Positions 39,680 through 52,926 of a stretch of 64,000 nucleotides of DNA are shown piece by piece. Positions within the stretch are counted from its first letter, which is position 1. Every line of letters starts with the position of its first letter. Both the position numbers and the translations under genes were made by a program. This DNA is from Ctenosaura bakeri (lineage: Eukaryota; Chordata; Lepidosauria; Squamata; Iguanidae). Under the pieces are notes generated by a model. That model was given only the letters and a program-made list of their open reading frames with translations, did not search any database and was not told the origin of the DNA. The stretch lies in assembly GCA_948474755.1 (NCBI GenBank), contig CAOLHI010000621.1:248001-312000 (forward strand). Direction: 5' to 3'.

Positions 39680-42600
39680 ATGAAGCCTGAATTCTCACTA
39701 GAAGCCAAAATAACTAAACAGAGGCTATTGTATTTTGGGAGATGATGTGACTTATTGGAAAAGACAATACTGCTCAGTAAATCTGAAAACAGTAGGAAAA
39801 GAGGGAGGCCACACTAGAGGTGGCTTGACTCAGGCAAGGAAGCCAGGGCCCAGAGGGTGTGAGACATGAACAGGGTTGCTGACAACAGGGTGACTTACAG
39901 GTTTTTTGTTCGTCACCATAAGCCAAAGTCAATTTGACCGCATAACTAGTAGTGATTTCCCCTGGTGTACTCAAGTATTCTCCTCCCCATTTTATCTTCA
40001 CCACAACCCAGTGAGGTAGGGCAGGATGGGGGCAAATGACTTTCCCAAAGTCGCCCAAATGCCTCAGTGAGGATTTAAACCTGGATCTCTCAAACCCCAG
40101 GCTGATACTATGGCCACCACACCCATTGACTCTCTAGATTCACGTGGTCTGCGTCTTTATGCAGTACCATCTTCCTATGGGCAATCAGTGGAGCTTTGTT
40201 TTGCAATGCGATTTGGTTGCAAAGATATAAAATAACCTGGAGCAAGTGCTATCATTTAAAAGGAAGAGGACAATCAGGAAGGCTTGGGCTTCTCTGTCCC
40301 CTGCTTCATGTGAGGCTGTGTTCTTCTCCTGTGCCACCAGAAACACCTCCCTCCATCAGCAGCAACTATTTTAAGCTACTGACCTGGGAGCACTGAGAGA
40401 TGTAACCCTGATCCTTGGACCGTGAAGGATGCAGGCAAGGATTTTTGAGATAATGATCTCATTGGGGTTGGAGGCAGACAGACGTGCTCAGTCCAGAGAT
40501 CATAGAGGCACACTGAGCAAGGGCTTACTTCTGTTCCAAGTATGCAAAAATTCCAAGTTTCATACCTAATTGGCTTGATTTGAGTTTTCCATGGAATAGG
40601 ATTGCATTTATCTGGACAACTACTTCAGCTGGTGTCACCTTGCTAACATGCCATTAGCATAAACTGATATGCCTCTATGGTAACCTATTCATTTAATTGC
40701 AATAAGGTTGGGAGAAAATCTCTTGCAGATTAACTGGAAAATGGGCTTTTCTGGTGCTGGGTTTGTGCCACATGTATTTATAAACCCATGTGCCAGAATT
40801 TGGGATGGAATTCAGGAATTAAGCTCTTGTTTCCTTATTCTTGCCTCCTCAAGCCACCAGAATGGTACAGCTTTCCCCTCCCTCCCTAGTTGCTTTCCTT
40901 CTGCCCTTTCATTTATGAACCTCCAAATCAGCCTAAATAGTCAGATTCAGATTCAGCTCACATCAGCCTGCCATCTAGACATACCGGTCATTTGCTTTGC
41001 AGAGGAAAGATGAATACAACTTTACATGACTTCAGTCTTCATAGTAGCAGAGAGTTCTGTCTGTTTCATTATTTTTCACATTCAGTGTTTTATTTGTGAA
41101 TGCAAAGTTATTTCAATTCAGTTGGTAAAGAAATTTGTACATTTTGGAAAGCCAATGGAAAGAAATGCACCAAACAAAAATCATCTCTGTTCTTACATTT
41201 TGTTGGCATCTGAATATGTGATATTTTAATTTTAAAAAGAGCTGGCCTTAGGAAACTCAACTGTTTTAGAATTATCCTTATTCAAGGAACATGGGGACAG
41301 TGTTCAATGAATAAGAGTATCTACTTTCTTCTCACAAATTCCAGCCTTTGAGGGTATATAATCACCTTCTTATGCAAACCACAAGTCTTTGGGTTGCCTG
41401 GATTGGGTGACTCGTGCTCAAAATTCACTACAGCCAGAGAGGTTTGCTGAATTTCAGTGGCACTGCCTTCCTAAAGAATGTCAAAGGGAATGTTTTGAAC
41501 ACACCTCTCTTAATGCCATAGGGCAGCCCAATAGGGAACTAGAAGGACTAGAAAGAGAGAGCACTAGAAACTGGAAAACTAATTAGCACTCAGCTAGCTG
41601 ACTTGATCTAATGTTACAGGACCAACTGAGCTATGCATTTCATGGTTTAAATATGATCACCAGCTTAGATCAAGAGCATATTTCCCCTTTGCCGTTCTGT
41701 GGGGGCTGTCCAGTGTTCTGCCATGACATCTAAAGTAATGCAGTGCTGGAGATAGGACAAGTTTATCCTTATATATAGGATTTCCTATGCTGGAATCCTT
41801 TTCTTGGTGAATATTCATCAGCTTTAGATGCTGGGCTTTCATACTAATCTTTGCCCATCTTTCCTTTGACTAGGTCTAGTTTCCCTGTCTAGACAATGCA
41901 AAGGGAGTTCCTGGTCAGGATATATCAAACAGCTGTCAATCTTCCCTTTTGTCTTCTACCTGTTCAGGGCCATTTTCTGAAAAAGCTTTCTGGCACAGGA
42001 ATAATTTTTCATAGCAGCCCATTCCAGCTGTGGAGAATGGCACCTCATTTTGTGCACCATTTCTCTTGATTTAAGCTAATTGCCATTCCTTGTCAAATTC
42101 CGCATGTTCGGGAGAAGATGGAAGGTGAAATCTCACTTACAGCCCCTCAGTTATATCAAAGCCTTCACACAGCACTATAAAAACAGATGAAACACACCAC
42201 CATGCTACAGAATTGGATTTGTTAGAGGCTGGAAGCCTGCCACATCCATGCTCTCTGTTGCCAAATCCAGTACTTTTCTCACCACCAGCTGCTGGCATTT
42301 CCTCAGTTTATTAAATACCCACATTTCAGCCTGATAAGAGTTGTGCTATGCACTCCAAGATAACACCTGCTGAACACTCTAATCCTCAGGAATATGCATG
42401 TTATATAAGCAATTAAAAGATGCCATGCTTCATAATATCCAGAGTTCACAAAGTTGTCTCCTCACAGTATCTCCCTTACCTCTGACACCCTCTGAAGCAA
42501 GATATAAGACTTTTCCATACCTGTGGGAGCCTGTTCTCAGGCTTCAGTAAAGTCCGGTTGCACACTCTTGAAATGGCAGGTGCTTCCTAGGTGAGGATTA

Positions 42601-42880
42601 GAGCCCAGAGTTGGTTTCCTCTGAGCCTTTTCTCACCCAAGAGATTCTCCAAGCTGTTGCTTTCCAGCTGTCCTGAATTTTGCCACCCTTGCAGCCCTGT
42701 CGATCTCATCCAGTTGAGATTCCAAGGGACCTAATCCTTGTTACATCAGAAATTTATTTCTGGCTGAGGGGTGTGGCCAAAACAGTCTTTGTGAGGAGAA
42801 TGGGCAGCAACATGGGACTGACAGCAAAAATGTGGCCGCAGTATCTGTGTTGTGAATAGTAATTTAACACGTAGAAAACA
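39680..42880. other. Intergenic, no feature recognised
   Basis: Mixed AT-rich sequence with short unrelated open frames. I see no splice-consistent exon, structured RNA or repeat end that I can support here. Confidence 0.5.
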
Positions 42881-42882
42881 TA

Positions 42883-43238
42883 CCATTCAATATTTTGCAG
42901 ATGTAAACCAGGACACATGTGGTCAAGCAACATCAGTGTGTGGTCAAAATGGCAAAGGGTATTAATGTGGAAGAACACATAAGCTAGGAAGGGCTCTACC
43001 AGTTCGCCGGAGCCTACTGGGAAAGGAAAATTCCAGCTTTTCCTGTCCTCTCCCCACTGAGCTGAGTGCAAAATATTTTTGCATTGTGAATTCAGTTTGC
43101 AGAAACTGAAGTAAGTTGGGAGAAAGGGGGAAAGTGAGAGGAGAAAAGAGCAACTTGGACATTTTAAAAGCCTCTGAAAAAAGCAGGATGGCAGAGTATT
43201 ACTCAGGATTGTCCCTGTGACACTAGGACAGTTGGAGG
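42883..43238 (-). mobile_element. CCTCCAAC-ended DNA element, copy (minus)
   Basis: The reverse complement aligns with 60461-60847: TCCTCCAACTGTCC start, TTCAGTTTCTGCAAACTGAA, CCCAGTAGGCTC, and GACCACATGTGTCCTGG near the end. The other end is degraded (CCATTCAATATTTTGCAG against CCTCCAACATTTCACAG). Confidence 0.7.
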
Positions 43239-43644
43239 ATATGAGAAAACATTAGAAGGTGGTGTGAAAAGCCACTGGTGAAAGGCACAAGAGCAGGCCA
43301 GGCCAGATATTTGTCTCATTAGTTGGCAACTTGATGTACAAGGTCAGGAGTCTTTGTCAAGACTTATGTCAAAAAGTTTGTCATTTCCTTTTCCACAATA
43401 GACTTGTTTATTTTGGCGTATGCAGCCAGCCAGAAAAATATGTGGATGAATATAATTTGATATATCTAATCTTCATCTTGTACATTAGCATGTTTCTTCA
43501 TTTAAAGACAAAAAAATGTTTTCTGCTTAAGATGGTTTTAAACCTATGAACTAGGGGGTCAAAAAACAAAACAAAACAAACAGAGCAACTAAAGGGCTAA
43601 CTACAAGTTAAGAGTAGGGACTGTGCCAAGATTCAGATGCTTTT

Positions 43645-43755
43645 GGGTTGCAACTGCTGACCTTCCTTAGTATTGGCTATGCTGGCTGCTAGGGCTGCTG
43701 GGAGTTGCAGTTCAATCACATCTGAAGGGCTGCACAGTTCATATTCTTGCATCAA
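43645..43755. repeat. Short dispersed repeat, second copy
   Basis: GGTTGCAACTGCTGACCTTC, TGGCTATGCTGGCTGC and GGGAGTTGCAGTTCAATCAC match the 12648-12757 repeat in the same orientation. Confidence 0.5.
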
Positions 43756-44095
43756 TTCAAATTGATTCATATTATAGTCTCTTGGAACTTTTTTTCTCTT
43801 TAACATGGAAAACAATTTCAAGAAAGGGGAATTCAGTGGAAAGGAGAGTTTTCTTTTCCAAGTAGTATGTCCCAACTGATTTTTCCCTAGACATATATTC
43901 ACATATATCTTTGCCCTAGACATATATTCACTTTGTTCTTTTTCATAATTGGGAGGGAGATTGGCACAGTGTTTCATGCTGTAGGCTGTATATATACAGC
44001 TTTTTAAATGCTAAGGACTGCATTCCTTAGCATTAACATTTACATTAACATTAACATGGGGGCTACAGCTAGACAGTCAGTGAGACCAGAGCTGA

Positions 44096-44170
44096 AAAGT
44101 AGATTTAAATTCAGGATACATGTGGCCAAGCAACGTCTGGGTATAGTCAAGATGGCAAATCTGCAGGGAT
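44096..44170 (-). repeat. Fragment of the CCTCCAAC-ended element
   Basis: CAGGATACATGTGGCCAAGC, AACGTCTGGG and TCAAGATGGCAAA match the reverse complement of 60770-60830 and the copy at 42905-42955. Confidence 0.6.
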
Positions 44171-44184
44171 GCTTTTTTTTTCTT

Positions 44185-44290
44185 TTGTTTTGCCAGCATC
44201 TTCACTTTCTCCTCCTTGTACTGATTTTAATAATTTGTAAACTGCCTTGAGTCCCATTATTGAGGAAAGTATGGGATATAAATGAATAAA
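44185..44290 (+). mobile_element. L2-like LINE 3' tail fragment
   Basis: ATTTGTAAACTGCCTTGAGT, CCCATTATTGAGGAAAG and TGGGATATAAATGAATAAAC: the LINE tail pattern, as at 26585-26672. Confidence 0.6.
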
Positions 44291-44299
44291 CATGTAAAC

Positions 44300-45461
44300 A
44301 TGTTGTCATTTAACAACAACAATGGTTAGCAACCTTTACATGTTTATACCCATTAACTGCTACTTTGGACACCTGCAGACTTTCTGATTTTTTTTTTTAC
44401 TATACCCACTCTTTTCTAACATCACATTTTTTCTCATTTTTTAATCTCTCTTTCATAAGACCATGTGCTTATGGATAAGCAAATTTAAATACAGATGCTT
44501 TTATATTTTACAAAGAAGACTAAACTTCTTTCTTTTCTCTGGTAGATTCTATGTGTATGTGTATATGTATGTCTATATATGGGCATGGACGTAGGACTGG
44601 CTGTTGTTCAGCTTGTGCCTTGCCAATTTGATTATTCTGCTCAAGAGGTCCACCATTATCTCTCACATTTTCCAACATTCTCAAAGGTGTTCTGCAGTAG
44701 ATTTTAGACAGTAGAGATCCAAGTTTTAGATCACTCAATGAAAGCTTAGAAAAATTAATCTTTTGAATGTAACTTCCCAAAGACCCCTGCCAAAAAGGCC
44801 ACTGACATGCTGACCAAAGGATTCTGGGTGTAGTGCACCTAAAAAATAACTTTCTTCCTGAGTTTCAAAGTGTTCCACAAAAGTGTCTATTGAGCAGCAC
44901 ATGTTTTAGTACAGAGTCTGAAACCCAGCATTTGGGACCTGAAATAGTCTATAACCAGCATGGATGTTTGGCATAGATATGGAGAGGATCTGACCATTTT
45001 TGTTGTGTGTGTATGTGGGTCAACTACAAATCTGCATGCAAACTGAAGACAAGGATATGTGGCCTGAAACGGTTCATAACTACTATGGCTGTCTGATGTA
45101 AATTGAAGGGAATATGGGATTGGGAAGAAAGTGTTTTTACACACCTCCTAACTGGAATGCTTTTTCAAGCTCTGTGTGGTCTCTTGCTTCCTACTACAAT
45201 GGCTCAAGACTGGAGTGGAGCTGCCAGCAATGTTGCAGACTGCAAAAAATTCAGTGTTGCAAGTTGCCCACCTCTCCTGTACTGTACTTATTAGGTTGTG
45301 GTGGGCATTTGCTGGAGACTGGTGACCCAATCTTCTGTCACACTCAGGGAGACACACAGACTTTAAAAAAAATGGCAGGGGATTCACCGCATTTCATGTG
45401 TTACAGGCTGTACTGCTTTGGTTGTCAATTATGAGGCCTGGAAATAAGAGTGGAATGCAGA

Positions 45462-45510
<49 letters not shown>

Positions 45511-47100
45511 TACAGTGACAGCCCAGTTCCAGGCAGAATGCCTATTCAGTGGTAAACAAGATATGAGAAGGCCCACCATATTTGATCAATCATAACCTCA
45601 CAGCAGGTGCGAGCTACAGAGAAATGGTTGATACAATCTGATGGAAGACAGTCAAAAGCCAAGAGCTAAGTATACCTGGTTCATTTATATTATCTCCAAC
45701 AATCCAAGAAAATGGATTGTTGGCATAAGCAAGATTCACTAGAGATCTCTTATCTCATTGGACCAGATGGGACAGCTGATAGACTGGGTAGAGGCTAGGG
45801 GGAGAATGAAAGAAGCTGAGAAGAGAGAGAAAGCAGACTGTTTGACAGTTTCCACTGTATGAAGACAAGGCTGCAAAATAGCTTCTAAGTCATGCTGTTC
45901 CTGAAAAACTGATAAACTGCCTAGACATGCTGATAGATATTGCTGGTAAGAGAAACAACTAGACTACATTAAAATAGATATATTCCCATTTTGATTATAA
46001 TGGACAACGGCTATAGATAGTTACAACTATCTAACAGACGTATATAGATATAGTAATGCTCAGTGATATTAACCCCTGGAAGCCTGTGGGTTCACAAATG
46101 CCTGTTTGGGGATATATAATTCTATATACTATATATAGATATATAGTTGGGGATATATAGATGGCATTTCTAAATGGATAAATGGCTCAACTCCCCTAAG
46201 AAGCCTGCTAAAGAGTCAGAGAGATAGAGGTTTAATCCTTATGTAAGTATACAGTAATATCATACTTGCCATATCCTGGAATATAATCAATGTATAATGT
46301 CTCACATGTAATGCAATGTAATGTGATGAAATAAAGTGCCCAGACATTGATGTCATTGATGTGTCTGTGTTATTCCTGAAGGGCACTGTATATGTTTTAT
46401 CACTACAATTGCATATAATAAATAGCCTGAAAGACTGTTAGACAGCCTGCTCATTCTCCCATAAGACTATCCTGAAGCTCCAGTACTTAAGAATGCTTCA
46501 GTGGAGCATTTATGTTAACTCTGCCTGTCTGGTTTTTACCACCATCACAAGTTGGATGGTGGGGCAGCCAGAAGGTGATAATGGACCACACATATAATAC
46601 AGATTAGCTGACAAATATCAAACAGCCCTCCATCCCTCAGTCTAGAGAGGGTATCGAACAGCACCTGTTTCATCTTCATCTCTCAGTGTGTTGCCCTAGC
46701 CTTATAGGTGGAGCAAAAATATTGTGTGGAACAATCTGATATGAAATAATAAATACTGCCGTATCTGTCATCTGGTGACATACTTCCCACTTACCTATCT
46801 CTTAAGACTGAGTGATTGTGGGTCCTTGTCACTTATCAGCTAAACTGGATTTTTTTTTCCTGAGGTTCCATTATCATCTTCTGGCCACCTGCATGCTCAG
46901 TTCATGATGGTGGTTTAACCAGACAATCATAGTTAATTTAACATCAACAATCCACTTAAGCATTCTTATCTATTGGAATCTCAGGATAATTACATGGGAA
47001 ATGAGCAGGCTCTTGGATACTCTTTTAAGCTGTTAATCTTCTTGAGCATTGTTAAATCTTAACAGCATCTGTTATAACTATTAGCATTTTACCAGGCATC
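44300..47100. other. Intergenic; weak 124-bp duplication and microsatellite only
   Basis: A degenerate direct repeat pairs 44938-44985 (CCTGAAATAGTCTATAACCA...) with 45062-45108 (CCTGAAACGGTTCATAACTA...). A (CT)n(GT)n tract is at 45464-45511. Near 46110-46160 is TATATA-rich sequence with GGGGATATATA twice. No exon was recognised. Confidence 0.5.
45464..45511. repeat. (CT)n(GT)n compound microsatellite
   Basis: About 17 CT units followed by about 6 GT units. On the minus strand it creates a false Arg-Glu repeat frame. Confidence 0.93.
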
Positions 47101-47231
47101 TGTTGCACTCATAATGAGACATGAATCTATTTTATCATAAGCCTAGATAAAAGTCTTGGATGTGTTGGCAGGTTATCAGTCTATCAAGAACTGCATGGCA
47201 TGACGGTGACATGATTGTCTTTTCTTCATAC

Positions 47232-47750
47232 TGTGCATACTTGCCAAAAGGCAGGCTAATCTGTGGCTTTGTTTTGGTTTCCTTTATTCTCTTCTTAAAC
47301 CCACCCAGAATATAAGTTTTCCAATCAAAATAAATCAAAACAAAGTTGTTCATCATTCCTTATGCTTATCCAATCAAAACAAAGTTCTTTAAATATAAAA
47401 GTACTAGGACAGCCTACCAAGGCTTCACAGAGGTCTAATCAGCAGTTACTGGCAAACAGTGTTTGTTAAAGCAGTCCAAAAGCAGTCCAGAGCTGCCGAG
47501 TCTGAATTGGGAGAGGCTGTCCATGAGCATTATCCATAGTCCAGGAAAGGTCCAAGGTTCAAGGTCCAAAGTCTAAAGAACAGGAGCATATAGCCTTAGT
47601 GTTCTGGCCAGCTGTGGCCTAATTAATGAGCTCTTCCTCTTCCACCTGCATTGGCTGCCTTAAGTACTATCTCTCTCATGTCTCCAGGGTGTGGCTGTTG
47701 CGAAGAGTCCTGTCTGGGTCCTGGGGCAGGGGCATGACACCAGGCGCAGT
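47232..47750 (-). mobile_element. Possible LTR, class unknown (weak)
   Basis: Read on the minus strand: a TGTCATGCCCCTGCCCCAGG start (plus 47740 downward), CTATATGC as a possible TATA region near plus 47588, and AATAAAGG near plus 47280. This is a plausible U3-R-U5 layout. No matching target duplication was found and the far end is not fixed, so the call is tentative. Confidence 0.3.
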
Positions 47751-47754
47751 TGGA

Positions 47755-50120
47755 GTCTTTGGCTGTTGGCATCTCTAATTCCATCAACCATCACAGCACC
47801 TACTAGTATGTTATTCTTGGTCAAATCTATTGGACACCCTTTTATCTTGATTACAGTTGAACACATTGCATTTGCTGAAGTTTATTACAGATCACATCTG
47901 CTGACATCCACAGTGTGAAGTCATATTCTACCATGTCTCACTGATATTTGAGTACCGGTAGATGTTTTCCCATCCTTAAGCTGAAGTTAAGTTCTGACTG
48001 ATAAATACACAAACTCTAGTACCTCTGGCTTCTTATATTATATCTTATATGATATAGGCTATAGAATATTACACTCTGTACTTTATAGGTATAGTCCAGG
48101 CTGCAAAACTGGCATCCAAAAATTGCTGGCCTGTAACACTGCCTTCTCACATAATTGCAGAACCAAGATGACAATTTTGGGCAGGCTGGGTCCTATTAGT
48201 GTTACTGTTTACCTCCTTGATGTAGGATCAAAATCACTGTATCCAACTAGTATGACACTTATTACTGTCCTCCCATCTGTGAAGGGTATAGAACAGGCTA
48301 CTGCATTGCCAAACATCTTATGACATAGAGATTAAAACTTGTTGAATGTGATCCTATATGGCACAGCATAGCACAGTAATTCCGCATGCATAACTACACT
48401 GGCCACTTGACACCCCTTAGATTTACTGATGAGCCACTGCAGCCACTAATGGACATTCCACTAGAGAATGGTAGAGAGCAGGGGAAGGACTAGCAAAGCA
48501 TCTGGCAATATCTCTATAGTGAGATGTAGAATGATTAGATTATCTGCTGAGATCTATGTGGGTTCTCTCTCTGATCCTGCCCCCCATTATCCAACAGCCA
48601 CAATTTGACAGGGGGAGGAGTGCTTCATTGGCTCAATGATAAATTGAAGGCAGGGCCTTGGTTGTCGTGAAGGGTGGAAGGGAATACCAACCTTCCCAGT
48701 GGCTACACACACGCATGCGCGTGTGCACACACACACACAGAGCATGCATAGGCATAAGGTGTGTTTACATCTGTGTAACCACTAACAGGATGCCAGCTCT
48801 TTTCTGTATAGTACCGCACACTGAGGAGTTGCCTGCAGCTCATCTTTGTGGGTTTATGACACTGTGTGTTTCTTTGAATTTCCCCTGGTGATCTGCTTCT
48901 TCTAAATGCCTTAATGTCCATGTTCAACTGGAGCACTAGCAGTTTTAGGGCCTTATCACACCAAGATATCATACTGCCAGAGCACTAAGTTTTTCCTGGT
49001 TTAGGATCAGTCCTATCACATGATGTTGTTGCTCATCATTAGTTATTGAATTGCAATCTGTTTGAAATGTGCCCTTTTTCATGCTGTAATCCGTTAATGA
49101 CCCCCTTTCCTGCAACAATCCAGTTAGCTGGGGGAGTGTGGTTTCTTCATAGTGCTCCCTTCCAGCTGATCCGGTCAAGGAGATCTTTGCCCAATCACCT
49201 TCAGACCAATCATGAGGTGTGGGGCAGGGAAAAAGACTCAGCAATGACACTATATAATGCAGAAGAAAAAGCAGTGCAAATGATGCTACTCATCCACAGA
49301 TGTTGACAGGGTGTGATAGAAAGTGTTAATAATATGATACCATCATTGGAATGGCTATAGAACAGTGGGATATTAAGGTATGGTATGATAAAGCTCTTGA
49401 TCATTTCTGGATTCAGCTCACCTTCTGAGAAGTCATTAGTATATTTTTTCACTTTTGTTCTTTCAGTATTAGATGTGGTGTTACAACAGTCTTTAAACTG
49501 ATCATGGCACCCAAATGTTCATGCTAGGCCATACCACTTGTCAGACTTCCTTTTTGTCTATTTTGAAGTAGGGCTGTCTTGTGGTAGGTGACTTTGGGTG
49601 GGGTTTGTTCATAGTGGGTCTCTCATAGCTGTGGCCCTACTGATAGTGAGAGTGGAGCCCATGTTGCGTATTCTTTTCATGGCTCTTATTTTAAAAAACC
49701 ATCTTCCCAACCCTAACTTCTCTGAATGCATTGATAAGCAGCATGTTAGGAGTCCTTGGAAATGATGTCATGTCACTTTCAGTTGCCATTTTCAGCTGTT
49801 TTTTTTATTGAAAACATGTATGATGGGAGGGGTTCTCAGCAGAGTGGAAAAGTTAAACCACTGCCCTTGCAGGTGTCTTTTCAGCTATTTGGGCCATTTT
49901 GGGGTGAATGTTGCCTCCAAATGGGCCCAGATATTGTGGGGGGATTTTTAAAGGCAAGTTTAAGGAAGTTTGGGAGACTATTATTAGGGCTTCAGAACTG
50001 TGAAAGTGAGGTTTAGGATTCCAACTAAAACATGGCCAGACATCATTGTAAGGCATCTTGCAGAGGTGGACATGTTTCAATTTGTGCAGCCTGAGAATGT
50101 GAACTGAATCACTGCAGAGG
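47755..50120. other. Intergenic, no feature recognised
   Basis: Apart from the microsatellite at 48702-48742, no feature can be supported. Open frames are short and overlap each other on both strands. Confidence 0.5.
48702..48742. repeat. (CA)n-type microsatellite
   Basis: TACACACACGCATGCGCGTG then TGCACACACACACACAG. The first half is alternating purine-pyrimidine and self-complementary (CACGCATGCGCGTG), a possible Z-DNA-forming tract. Confidence 0.85.
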
Positions 50121-50575
50121 TGAAAGTGACCACATGTATACTGGATCCTTGCCCCTCCTGGCTTCTGAAAGCATTAAGAGGGGGACAGGCCAAATGGGTA
50201 AGGGAAGTAGTGAATGCTTCACTGCAGCAAGGGAAGTTTCCATCCTGCCTAAATAGGCTGTAGTGAGGCCATTACTAAAAAAAGGCCTCCCTAGATCCCA
50301 CCATTCTGAATAATTATCAACCAGTCTCTAACATTTCATTTTTGGGCAAGGTTCTGGAGTTTGTGGTGGCCTCCTGGCTCCCAGGGTTTCTGGATGAGAC
50401 AGATTATCTAGATCCTTTTAAACTGGGCTTTAGTCTTGGTTGTGGGATGGAGACAGCTTTGGTTGTCTTGGTGGATAACCTATGCAGGGAACTGGACAGG
50501 GAGAATGTGTCCCTGTTGGTTCTGCTGGACCTCTCAGCAACTTTTGATACCATCAAACATGGTATCCTTCTGGGC
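50120..50575 (+). mobile_element. L2-like LINE, reverse-transcriptase fragment
   Basis: The frame gives NYQPVSNISFLGKVLEF, a LGFSLGCGMETALVVL stretch and LLVLLDLSATFDTIKHGILL. These are reverse-transcriptase motifs of the L2/CR1 group (NYRPVSN, the GF block and LLDLSAAFDTIDH). The upstream text from about 50125 also fits LINE ORF2, with frameshifts. It breaks off after the AFDT-like motif, before the catalytic Y/FADD. Confidence 0.8.
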
Positions 50576-51298
50576 TTGGTTCTGTTTTGTCCCCCTTGCT
50601 GTTTAATCAATATACCAAACAAACAAGCAAACAAATACAAACTGCAGATCCACACATTTTTTTTCTTTGAAGAATCTATCTAACACATTCAATCAGTATA
50701 AGCAATTATAGAAGCTTCTGAGTAGAAGCATGGGACAAAAATATGGACATAGTAGCCTATGCCTTGGACTATAGGCTTTCAGATGCCTTCAACCAAATGA
50801 GACATGATTTTCCTTGTGTTGACTATTGCCCTTCCTCTTCTCTTTTTTCTTCTTCACCCATTTTGTGGATCCACAGTTTCAGAAGAGAGTGAGCTATGTC
50901 TGTTGTATTACTGTTTGTTGTCAGCAGAACCAAAGAGAAGGACCATTTCCTGCAGCTGTTAGAAAACTGCTCCTTTATTTTACAGTTGTTTGGAAGGCTG
51001 ACGCTTGTTTTCTTCTCCCCTGATGCCAGGCAACGTATCTGTAGAACTGGAAGAATGAGGCACCCGGACAGCCTGCAGAGGTGGCATGTGGCATTACTCT
51101 TCTAGCAATAGCTCAGAGCAAAATAGCTGATTTGTTGAAAGGGCAGAAAAGGAAACTTCTCTGTGCTCTGCAAAAATTGTAGTCTGATGAGATCTGGAGG
51201 GTCATGGTTGCCCATCCCTGGTCTAAATCGAATATTTGGAACTCACATGTGAAACATGTTATATCTATTGGTTTATAACGGGGTAATTTTACTACATC

Positions 51299-51741
51299 TC
51301 TTCCAATTGTCCCAATTTGTCAGAGAAAGGCTGCATTAATCCTCTATTGTCCCATTTTTTCCAGCTGCCTTTAAAGCATCCCGGTTGCTCCCTCATCCTC
51401 CCAACTCTCTTTTTGGGTTCTAAGTATAAGGCCATTTCTGCATGGGACTGTTATAGCACTGTGATTCCACTTTCAACATCTTATGGAATCCTGGGGTTTG
51501 CAGTTTCATGAGAGGTCCTGTGCGGAAATGGCCTAAGAGTAGTTTGCATTCAATTATCTTAGGATGATGGGGGAGAGGATGGTGTGGAATCCTACCCTTC
51601 TCAATAGGCTCAGGCAAAACCAAACTGGTGCAACCTCTCCTGGCTTGTGTGTTCTTCTACATCTATAGCTTTTGGTATCTTGACCACACTCCTATGTTAC
51701 TTGGCCACATGTGCCCCCATTTTCCTGTGAAATGTTGGAGG
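51299..51741 (+). mobile_element. CCTCCAAC-ended DNA element, copy interrupted by a MITE
   Basis: Starts TTCCAATTGTCCC and ends AAATGTTGGAGG. It aligns with 60461-60847 through AGTAGTTTGCATTCAATTA, CAGGCAAAACCAAACTG, TGGCTTGTGTGTTCTTC and TTGGCCACATGTGC. It is split by a 104-bp MITE at 51430-51533. Confidence 0.75.
51430..51533. mobile_element. Harbinger-like MITE, 104 bp
   Basis: GGCCATTTCTGCATGGGAC start and GTCCTGTGCGGAAATGGCC end, flanked on both sides by TAA (51427-51429 and 51534-51536). The homologous position near 60615-60625 in another copy of the host repeat lacks the MITE and has a single uninterrupted sequence, which confirms the borders. Confidence 0.87.
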
Positions 51742-51756
51742 TTATGTGTCTCGGAA

Positions 51757-51952
51757 AACCAGTGTGGTATGTTGATATGAATATTGGACTAGGATTTTGG
51801 GAGACCAGGGTTCAAATTTCCACTCAGCCATGAAAACCCTTTAGGTGACTGTGAGCAAGTCACATTTTCTCAGCCTCAGAGGAAAGCAAGAGCAAACCTG
51901 TGAAAAAAATCTTGCCAGGAAAACTACATGAAGGCATGTAACAGCACCACCA
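51757..51952 (+). repeat. tRNA-derived SINE
   Basis: CCAGTGTGGTATGTTGATAT, TTGGACTAGGATTTTGGGAG, CCAGGGTTCAAATTTCC (B box), GCAAGTCACATTTTCTCAGC and TGAAGGCATGTAACAGC. Plus orientation, complete. Confidence 0.82.
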
Positions 51953-52926
51953 ACTATACTGGATCCTGAGGTGCTGGAATACAATTTGATACATAAATTC
52001 TGGGGACTTTTAAGCCCAGATGCCAGTCTGAGCCTCCAATATGCCCATTTTCAAACATAAGGAAGGAAAAAAAATACATGTACATTGTAGCACTGTATCT
52101 GTTTGAAGTTGAAAGCACTGGTGTGAACATTCAGGACAATAAGCTGTGTTTCTCCAAAAAAGTCCCCATTCCCCTCATCTCATTTCAACCAAATCAGCAT
52201 ATATTTATAACATAATATGATGCAACAGCCCACTTAAGGAGTAAGACACTGAAAAGAAAAGCAGATGATGACATAATTATATATTTCATGTCCAAGCCAT
52301 CTTCAAGAATGTCATGAGAAAGCCAGGCCTCCTCTTCACCAGATAGCCAGAACTAAGCCAAGCCTCTCAAACACTGTGGTTGCCATCTTGTGGTCACTCT
52401 TCATCACTGTATTTTTAGAGGTTGGAAAGGTTTTGAGACATACTTTAATGGATATTTTCAGCATTGACTCGTTTAAATTTTGAAGGTCTCTACAACACAG
52501 CCCCCCCATTCAGTCCTGAGGGTTTCCTGATGAAAAGGATGTTCTGAATTCCTCTGGCAGGGCATTCCAGTGTCTTCATTTAAACGGAAAGGAGTTTAGG
52601 AAGATAATATGTTAAGAAACACCACTAGCCTAGATTGGTTATGTACTTACCAGAGATGTAAATAAGTAACTCTCCTGGGCTGACCCTCCACACCCACCAT
52701 AACCCCTTTCACAAGTTTTTGTCACCACCTTAGTCACTGGCAGGAAGGGGTTGGAAATGTGATCCTCCTTACACCCCAGTCTGAAACTGAATGGATCTCT
52801 CTCACCCACTCTGGCTGTTGGGGTGGAATTTATGTACGTTTTCAGTACAACTACGTAGTCTTAACTGAATACAAAATAGTTATTGAATGCATAACTGGAA
52901 TATTGAGTAACTGCCCTATACTCTAA

